A stretch of 64,000 nt of DNA from Metellina segmentata. Its lineage: Eukaryota > Arthropoda > Arachnida > Araneae > Tetragnathidae. The DNA lies in NCBI GenBank assembly GCA_947359465.1, contig OX375876.1, positions 82,482,359-82,546,358 of the forward strand, given 5' to 3'. A program made the position numbers and the translations under genes. The number at the start of each line of letters is the position of its first letter. The stretch's first letter is position 1. Of this stretch, positions 59,501 to 64,000 are shown in pieces. Under the pieces are notes generated by a model. That model had not been told where the DNA came from, did no database searches, and worked only from the letters and a program-made list of their open reading frames with translations.

Positions 59501-60421
59501 TTCCACTTATCCATGGTCCAGTCTCGATGTTCACTTGATGCTCCCAGTTGACGATAACGCTTGGTCAACAGAGGAACACGAGTGTGACGTCTGCTGCATA
59601 GCCCCATATGCAACAGTGTCCGCTGAACTGTGAGTTCCGAAACACTTGCGCTTGGACCTGCATTGTATTGGGCTGTCAGCTGAGCCACTGTCTCGCGTCG
59701 ATTTTGCTTTACCAAGTGGGACAGTCTCCGACATCCTTTTTCTTTGATGACGCGTGGACGACCAACACCTTGGCGTCTACTGCTGGTGTCACCATCATTT
59801 ATCCACTTTGCATGAATAGTAATAACGGCATATCGTGAACAACCTACCAGTCGTGCAGTTTCGGTGATACTCGTGCCGAGTCTGCGGGCCATTCCGATCT
59901 GCCATCTATCAAGTTCGCTTAGATCAACACATTTTTCCATCACTCGCAAAAGTGCAAGAATGAATACTTACCTTCTCTAGTAGCAGGTAAATACCATTCT
60001 CACTTAATCACGTGCCCTCCACGTCATCCAGACGAGTTCATTGAAAAATGTGGGGATGGTCATAATGTTTTGGCTCGTCAGTGTAGATATGACAGGTTTA
60101 AAAAAAGTAACGAAAATGTGCCGACTTTTCCCGAATTAAAAAATATACTATCAGAAACTAAAAAAACTCGTCGTCTTGCAAAAATTAACATTTAGAGGTA
60201 CTCTAAAAAAATCACGACTGAAGAATTAAAATTTCTACGTCTTTTGCTCAAACGCATTAGAAATTTCAATCTTCCAACTTTGCACTTAATAAACCCTAAA
60301 CTAATAGCCGCATCGAAGTATAAATTTATTCGTCTTGATCCCTGTACAATATTGAACCAAACATGTCAATTTTGTAATTTTCTAATCCTTACTTTCTCGG
60401 GAAACCGTCTAAGAGTCAAGC

Positions 60422-60453
<32 letters not shown>

Positions 60454-61644
60454 CGAGTTTTCAATCCTTTGCACCCAAAATACCAAACATAATTTATAAA
60501 TATTTTAATTATTAAACTAAATGTAACTATTTTTTATTAATTTTGAAATGAATATTCATAAAAATTATGAATGGAAACATGGGCAAATTTTGACTCCATG
60601 TGATTCAACTGTTATCGAAACATAGGAATTCCAAATTTCAGCTCATTACATGCATAATTAGTGGCGGGTGAGTTTGATTTTTGTTATGGTTGTACCTAAG
60701 ACGTTCTTAATAGTTCTTTATACCGGTAATTTTAGTTAACATCGTTCTAGAACAACACAACGGGCTATTGACGACGGTCCGGGATCAGTCCCTTAAGGGA
60801 AAGATCCGATGACAACACCTCGTAATTTTGAACCACGGTCAGATGACGAAGCAACACATGAGCTAGCACCCCTCTCTCCAAACTTCCACACCAACCCAAC
60901 TTGAGGACTTTCGGCCACGACAGATTTATGGTGCACCAGCCGCCTCTACACCATACGATAAGAAACATCCATGCCCGGACCCGAAACAAGAACTTTCCGA
61001 TCTAGAGGCCTTAACCACTTTCAAATCTAAGCACCTTAACCACTATACTGGTTGGTCTGCTTCTTTATACCGGATACCCACATATGTGATAGCAAAGCCA
61101 GATATCAAAAGGCCTGATAAAATTGGAGCAGTTTTATCGATGTATTTATAAGAAAACATAACATTAAATCATGATATTTTAATATTGAATAATCATAAAG
61201 ACAAAAACACAATTGTATTGTATTGATATGTTGTAACTTTTATAATTTACTTGTTTCATATTTTTCAGACTTTTAAAAAAATGAGGTTGAATCAGATCAG
61301 AGATCCTAATTTGTTTCCAGATGGTGTCATTCCTGATTCTTACAGATCGAAAATCGCAATAGTTGGATGTGGACCAGCTGGAATAAGTTGTGCAACCTTT
61401 TTAGGAAGATTAGGATACTCTGACATCACAGTTTTTGAAAGAGAAGACTACTTCGGGGGTTTAAGGTAACCAAGGATACAAATTGTATTACAAATTCACA
61501 TGATTCATATAGGATACATATGTTTTAAGATATATTTAAAACTTTGATCTTTTATCAATCAGTTCATCCGAGATTCCTCAATACCGTCTTCCTCAAGAAG
61601 TTATACGATTTGAAGTGGATCTTATGAAAGACTTGGGTGTAAAA
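44512..61644 (+). CDS. DPYD: Dihydropyrimidine dehydrogenase (NADP+), exons 1-7, 3' incomplete
   Basis: Exons: 44512-44559, 52157-52267, 53552-53634, 54926-55013, 55273-55434, 61269-61465, 61563-61644; in frame, 257 codons, about a quarter of the family's usual 1,025 residues. The enzyme reduces uracil and thymine with NADPH, the first step of pyrimidine breakdown in the cytosol. Visible: N-terminal YWKRNPDKK and [18 protein letters not shown]; cluster cysteines [14 protein letters not shown] and [17 protein letters not shown]; the unusual Gln ligand within GGLQQF; and the FAD-binding loop [18 protein letters not shown]. The start ATG matches the short family N-terminus (LSKDPPDIE). The uracil-binding and FMN domains lie beyond the window. 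Confidence 0.95.
44560..45400. other. DPYD intron 1, first part, nothing recognised
   Basis: AT-rich intron sequence; open frames here are short and resemble nothing I know. Confidence 0.5.
45527..46768 (-). pseudogene. BEL/Pao LTR retrotransposon pol fragment
   Basis: The minus strand reads, from 46768 down: [60 protein letters not shown], then [33 protein letters not shown] (RNase H-like) and [12 protein letters not shown]. This order (end of reverse transcriptase, A17-type region, RNase H) is that of BEL/Pao pol. Stops and frame changes are frequent. No LTRs, gag or integrase found. Lies in DPYD intron 1. Confidence 0.75.
47040..47465. repeat. Repeat with reiterated GCGATATT motif
   Basis: AGGGGCGATATTAGGATCAC (near 47053) recurs as AGGGGCGATATTTGGATCAC (near 47435), with shorter copies GCGATATTAGGAACAC (47081) and GCGATATTAAGCAC (47421). 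The boundaries resemble the subterminal motif repeats of Tigger-type elements (compare GGGGATACTTGATCCC at 604). No coding. Confidence 0.5.
48070..48700 (-). pseudogene. Tc1 transposase, C-terminal part
   Basis: Minus strand: [51 protein letters not shown], then [14 protein letters not shown] (the second-Asp motif QQDNAPCH is altered), and in another frame [14 protein letters not shown] text. Frameshifted; the first Asp region lies near 48630. Confidence 0.8.
48683..50880. repeat. 249-bp tandem array within Tc1 transposase gene, about 9 units
   Basis: The landmark GCTGGCTCTGCAGTCGTCCG recurs at 48881, 49130, 49379 and onward, spacing 249 bases, eight times (one reads GCTGGATCTG). About 190 bases of each unit come from the transposase N-terminal coding region (CACGAGCCCAG to CACTGACTAC) and about 58 bases match the C-terminal region (compare 48153-48207). 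Units differ at few positions: A/G in GAGTCRGTCTAC, and an extra GA near 49845 and 50594. Since 249 is 3 x 83, long frames of 381 and 246 residues exist on the + strand, opposite to the gene; they are by-products. Confidence 0.93.
50763..51120 (-). pseudogene. Tc1 transposase, N-terminal part
   Basis: Minus strand: [20 protein letters not shown], then [20 protein letters not shown] and [20 protein letters not shown]. This is the second helix-turn-helix half of the Tc1 DNA-binding domain; the initiator region lies near 51110 (ESCEKFSDVI-like text). Confidence 0.75.
51770..52050 (+). repeat. Candidate SINE with (ACAAC)n tail
   Basis: A GC-richer block (TACCTCTGGGGGTACCTGAT ... CCTCCGGGGCAATGGCACCC) ends in CGACAACAACAACAACAAC near 52045. 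A clean short-repeat tail after a non-coding body is typical of a retroposed SINE. A box and B box are not clear. Confidence 0.35.
52157..52267 (+). CDS. DPYD: DPYD exon 2
   Basis: 37 codons, [20 protein letters not shown] then [13 protein letters not shown]; acceptor TTCAG. Of the two possible donors, GTAAGT after GGT keeps frame with exon 3. Confidence 0.92.
52650..52833. mobile_element. Short AT-rich MITE, copy 2
   Basis: Ends TCGGCTTAGAGCAGAAACTC and, as reverse complement, TCGGCTTAGAGCAAAAGCTC match over about 29 bases; length 184. Same family as 8023-8219. It lies in DPYD intron 2. Confidence 0.85.
53552..53634 (+). CDS. DPYD: DPYD exon 3
   Basis: [20 protein letters not shown] followed by AALREAAR; acceptor TTTCAG, donor GTAAGA. 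Confidence 0.93.
53700..54900. other. DPYD intron 3, nothing recognised
   Basis: A C-run followed by an A-run lies at 53741-53771. Overlapping open frames exist on both strands at 53864-54244, but neither has known similarity; a GC-richer repeat is likely. Confidence 0.5.
54926..55013 (+). CDS. DPYD: DPYD exon 4, Fe-S cysteines
   Basis: [20 protein letters not shown]: four cysteines of the N-terminal [4Fe-4S] pair (C-x2-C-x4-C-x3-C), then AFISCISTK. Confidence 0.95.
55273..55434 (+). CDS. DPYD: DPYD exon 5, second cysteine set
   Basis: [20 protein letters not shown], then [13 protein letters not shown] and [14 protein letters not shown]. The second set of cysteines and the Gln cluster ligand are all kept. 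Confidence 0.95.
55435..57105. other. DPYD intron 5, first part, nothing recognised
   Basis: AT-rich with a G-run near 55494. No element ends or coding found. Confidence 0.5.
57138..58074 (-). mobile_element. Helitron-like element, minus orientation
   Basis: Matches 35766-37308: hairpins GGTTTGCTTCGCAAACC (57283-57299) and relatives near 57148, AGGGCTTCGCCCCC near 57398, and the stretch ending TTGTCTGCGGTAACA at its minus-strand 5' end. Both terminal dinucleotides are lost. About 600 bases shorter than the fuller copy. Confidence 0.65.
58135..59158. repeat. 93-bp tandem array, 11 units, in Tc1 catalytic region
   Basis: TTTGAGCTCTGAGCTGCCGC recurs at 58141, 58234, 58327 and so on, exactly 93 bases apart, 11 times. 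The units are nearly identical (CAGTGATG/CAGTGGTG; TTTATCAG/TTGATCAG; one ATATTAAT). On the minus strand each unit gives 31 residues, [20 protein letters not shown] and [12 protein letters not shown]. In the neighbouring frame the same bases read [16 protein letters not shown], the true Tc1 sequence with the catalytic Glu. Confidence 0.95.
59160..59949 (-). pseudogene. Tc1 transposase, DNA-binding and first DDE part, one frameshift
   Basis: From 59949: [37 protein letters not shown], then [20 protein letters not shown] and [20 protein letters not shown], ending DWTMDKWK. A frameshift near 59490 leads into [20 protein letters not shown] (first Asp), [38 protein letters not shown] (second Asp), then the array. 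The Glu region is destroyed or repeated, so no active enzyme. Confidence 0.87.
60423..60452. repeat. Poly-A run
   Basis: About 30 consecutive A bases at the place where related Helitron copies have nine, i.e. slippage growth. Confidence 0.9.
60825..61056 (-). repeat. tRNA-derived SINE, copy 2 (with A box)
   Basis: The minus strand reads CCAGTATAGTGGTTAAGGTG near 61050 (A box TAGTGGTTAAGG), duplicated as AAAGTGGTTAAGG near 61015, then AGTTCTTGTTTCGGGTCC (decayed B box) and a body shared with 41995-42205 (GCGGCTGGTGCACCATAAAT, GTTGGTGTGGAAG). Lies in DPYD intron 5. Confidence 0.65.
61269..61465 (+). CDS. DPYD: DPYD exon 6, FAD-binding start
   Basis: Follows a 5.8-kb intron. [20 protein letters not shown] holds the dinucleotide-binding G-x-G-x-x-G, then [16 protein letters not shown]. 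Donor GTAACC. Confidence 0.94.
61563..61644 (+). CDS. DPYD: DPYD exon 7
   Basis: [20 protein letters not shown] then MKDLGVK; the upstream intron is 97 bases, donor GTAAGT. No later exon lies before the window ends. Confidence 0.94.
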
Positions 61645-62010
61645 GTAAGTAGAAATCAATTTCATTACCCTACATACAATAGAATGTAGAATTACGAAGT
61701 TCTGTCTGTCACCATATATAAGTAGATTAAATACCGACCAAAAGATCAGACCAAACATGCACTTAAATGTTTGTCCATCCACCATGGAAAATTATTTTAA
61801 GAGCATGCTAAATGCTAAACCTCCAAAGCTCAATTTAAATACTTAATCAAAACTCAATTCAATTCTAAGAGGTCGTTATAAGTTGCACAGATATGCAAAG
61901 AAAGGTTGGTTGATTGGGTTAAATGGAGCGAGGTGTATGCAAGGAAAGAAGTGCGAAATTTGAAGAAGTTACAAATGACGAAATATTACTTCAGTGTTAT
62001 TCAAAAGCTA

Positions 62011-63323
62011 CAGAGGCTGTTCGCACATTTTTTAGACGATTTTGGTTAGCGGTAATAAAAAATCGAAATCTGCAAAAGAAATAATTGCAGTTGTACTATG
62101 TTTTTAAAAGTCAAAACTATCGTCTGCGGCTTGAGAGGTTTGTTTTTATTCAAAATGGCGTTTTTAACGAAGCTATGGTTCAAAGGCTATATTTATGCTC
62201 TTTCCGAAGAGAAATATTCATATTCCGTTATCCAAAAACGATGTGAGAGTCATGGTTTTGTGAAATCTAAAGCGTCGATAGGTAATATCGTCAACAAGAA
62301 AGGAAAAAAAACCCGTCAAATTGGAGCCTCAAGTGGGGAAAAAAAATCCCAAACAAGTATCCAAGGAAGAAACGGACATCTTCGACTATTTTTAAAGGTA
62401 CGTTGTTCTATGCTAAAAGAAAATCCCCCTAGTCAAAGGACAGTTGCAAAATCATTAAAATGCTCGGTGTCCACTGTAAACAAAATGATAAACGTTGATT
62501 TAAATCTTAAGAAAGCGAAAAAACGTAATGTGCATCGTCTTTCTCCAAAGTATAGGTCGCTGAACACAGGACACGCTGCCGAATTCTTTATGAAAAACAC
62601 TTATCCAAAGAAAAATGGAAAAAAATTGTCACAATAGAGGAATCATGGGTGAATATAAATGATTGCAGCAAAAAAAAAGAGCCATTTATTATCATAAAAG
62701 GGGAGAAAAAAATTTAAGTACATGGTTCACAGAATCGAAAGAAAGTTTTTCTAAGGGATTCATGATTGTTGCTAGTTTTTCATATAATGGCAAGTTAAAA
62801 ATAAAGAGAGTGGAAAAAAATGTCAAGATTAACTCCAAATACTATCAGGAACATATTTTAACGCCAATTCTTCTGAATGAAATACCATCGCTTTACCCAC
62901 AGTGCCATCAATCTGTGGAACTCCATCTAGACAAAGCTAGCAGTCACACATCAAAATCCACTGTAAATTTCCTAAAAGAAATGGAACAAAAAATCGGTAT
63001 CATGGCCATACCCTTCACTGATATCCCTACTAAATCTCCCGATCTATCACCTATGGATTTTTGTGCTTTCGTAATCTTTGAAATCTGCATTATCCAAACG
63101 TCGTCCCACAACCCTTACAAGACTTTGGAAAGCTGCTCAGGAGGAATGGGATAGAGTACCTCTTCTGACACTTCAAAAGGCATTATTATCCTGGAAATTA
63201 CGGTGTCGAAAGATAGTTCAGAATGAGGGCTATCAAATAGAACATTTAATACACAAGAATTTTATGTAATTTAGTTTTGTGAATACAATATACACTGTCT
63301 AAAAAATGTGTGAACAGCCTCTG
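62011..63323 (+). mobile_element. Mariner-like DD41D element, nearly complete
   Basis: Ends CAGAGGCTGTTCGCACATTT and, as reverse complement, CAGAGGCTGTTCACACATTT match over about 30 bases (one mismatch in the first 25), with TA on each side (62009-62010, 63324-63325). Length 1,313 bases. It carries a single transposase gene and lies in the DPYD intron after exon 7. Confidence 0.9.
62158..63269 (+). pseudogene. DD41D transposase, broken by about three frameshifts
   Basis: N-terminus MAFLTKLWFKGYIYALSEEK, DNA-binding part with NPPSQRTVAKSLKCSVSTVN, then KIVTIEESWVNINDCSKK, GEKNLSTWFTESKESFSKGF, VELHLDKASSHTSKSTVNFL, IPTKSPDLSPMDFCAF and SKRRPTTLTRLWKAAQEEWD. The second and third catalytic Asp (in LHLDKASSH and SPMDF) are 41 residues apart. 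The first is Glu here (TIEESW against the usual DEAW). Frame breaks lie near 62625 and 62693 (both in A-runs) and near 63085. Otherwise the text is clean, so the insertion is rather young. Confidence 0.87.
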
Positions 63324-63874
63324 TATATAAGCAAATTCTTCATGATTAGGGCTGACCTAGACAGCTCTACATATGGGCCAGGCTACCGAGGCTCAAATCA
63401 CTGCTCTTTTGCAAGAATGTATTGATCGTTAAATGTGATAAAGATGTACTAATTTACAAAATAGTATATTTAACTATACTTTTGTTTGAAAGCCTTGAAG
63501 AATTATTCTAAACATAAAACTTTTTTCCAGTCTTATTCAAGGCTGAATTCTATAAATTCAAACCAAAATCTTTGACAGTAAACACTTCTCTAATGTCCTG
63601 ATCATTTAGTTATTTACTTATTACCAAAATTACAGTATTTTGTTTTTCATAATCTGCGATTTATTGTATGAGGAGAGTGCACATAAATTAATTCTAGAAT
63701 CTTTCCTCTCTTCCCAAAATAAAACCAGGTGGAATATTTTCATACCAATCACTCTTCCTAACCAATTCTCTTAATATTATTATTCTACTGTACAAATAAA
63801 ATGTCTCTTAGAGAATTGGAAAGAAATTACTCATTGAACAAAAGTCTAAAAACAATTCGTACATTACTTTATTA

Positions 63875-64000
63875 CTAGCCCGGCGTTGTCCGTGCCAGTT
63901 GCTTTTGTGGGGTTATTGGTTTGCTTCGTAAACCAAATGGGAATTCGTAGCCTAATAAATAACAGCCATAACGAAGTTGCCAGTGGTGTTGGTTTGCTTC
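63875..64000 (-). mobile_element. Helitron-like element, minus orientation, running off the window
   Basis: CTAGCCCGGCGTTGTCCGTG at 63875 is the reverse of a 3' end (GGACAACGCCGGGCTAG), followed by GGTTTGCTTCGTAAACC, a hairpin of the family, and AAATGGGAATTCGTAGCC as in the 34.5-kb copy. Confidence 0.65.

Larger units (their letters stand above)
58126..60083 (-). mobile_element. Tc1-type element with an internal 93-bp tandem array
   Basis: The right end, read on the minus strand, is CACTGACGAGCCAAAACATT, a standard Tc1 terminus, followed by TA. The left end is missing: the array stops at 58140 close to the Helitron sequence, leaving only CTGACATGATGG. Family members are about 1.3 kb. Confidence 0.8.
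58075..60480 (-). mobile_element. Helitron-like element split by a Tc1 insertion
   Basis: The left part CGGGGCTCCGTCCCCTGCTC (58076 on) is a 3' end of the same family, and the sequence resumes at 60086 (GACAGGTTTAAAAAAAGTAA), matching 36893 of the fuller copy. About 1.1 kb of Helitron body is absent between the flanks. The element ends in a long A-run and GCGAGTTTTCAATCC. Confidence 0.6.

Overview
The window is AT-rich eukaryotic DNA with intron-split genes and a dense load of transposable elements. Protein similarity, the transposon mix (Tc1/mariner, Tigger, Harbinger, hAT, Helitron, CR1, BEL/Pao) and long AT-rich introns suggest an arthropod. A chelicerate such as a spider is my best guess, but I cannot prove it from the sequence.

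Two host genes are present, both on the + strand and both incomplete. Positions 1556-24651 hold the last 19 exons (2,424 coding bases, 807 residues plus stop) of a DOCK-C guanine nucleotide exchange factor, the DOCK6/7/8 group (Drosophila Zir); the 5' part lies outside the window. Positions 44512-61644 hold the first seven exons (771 bases, 257 codons) of dihydropyrimidine dehydrogenase (DPYD), including its [4Fe-4S] cysteines and the start of the FAD domain; the rest lies beyond the right edge. All splice junctions given use GT/AG and keep frame. The two genes have unrelated functions (Rho-family GTPase activation; pyrimidine breakdown) and show no sign of shared regulation.

The DOCK introns carry a Tigger remnant at the left edge, two tRNA-like SINEs, a deleted mariner, a RNase H LINE fragment, an AT-rich MITE, a degenerate Tigger, a Harbinger-type element, a 1-kb foldback element and a hAT-type element with a perfect 8-bp target duplication. 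The 19.9-kb space between the genes is a transposon cluster: a CR1-type LINE whose ORF1 (zinc finger plus SGNH esterase) is intact and ORF2 is broken, four Tc1/mariner copies, several Helitron-like elements and a 2.8-kb Harbinger-type element that itself contains a SINE and a Helitron end. The DPYD introns hold a BEL/Pao fragment, two Tc1 copies with internal tandem arrays, further Helitrons, a SINE and a nearly intact DD41D mariner-like element.

The most unusual structures are two Tc1 transposons in which part of the transposase gene has expanded into a tandem array: a 249-bp unit, about nine copies, at 48.7-50.9 kb, and a 93-bp unit, 11 copies, at 58.1-59.2 kb. Both periods are multiples of three, so they create long open frames that are not genes. 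The Helitron-like family, with rows of very short hairpins near its end and a head-to-tail junction, is the other feature most worth following. I found no CRISPR array, no operon and no complete RNA gene.
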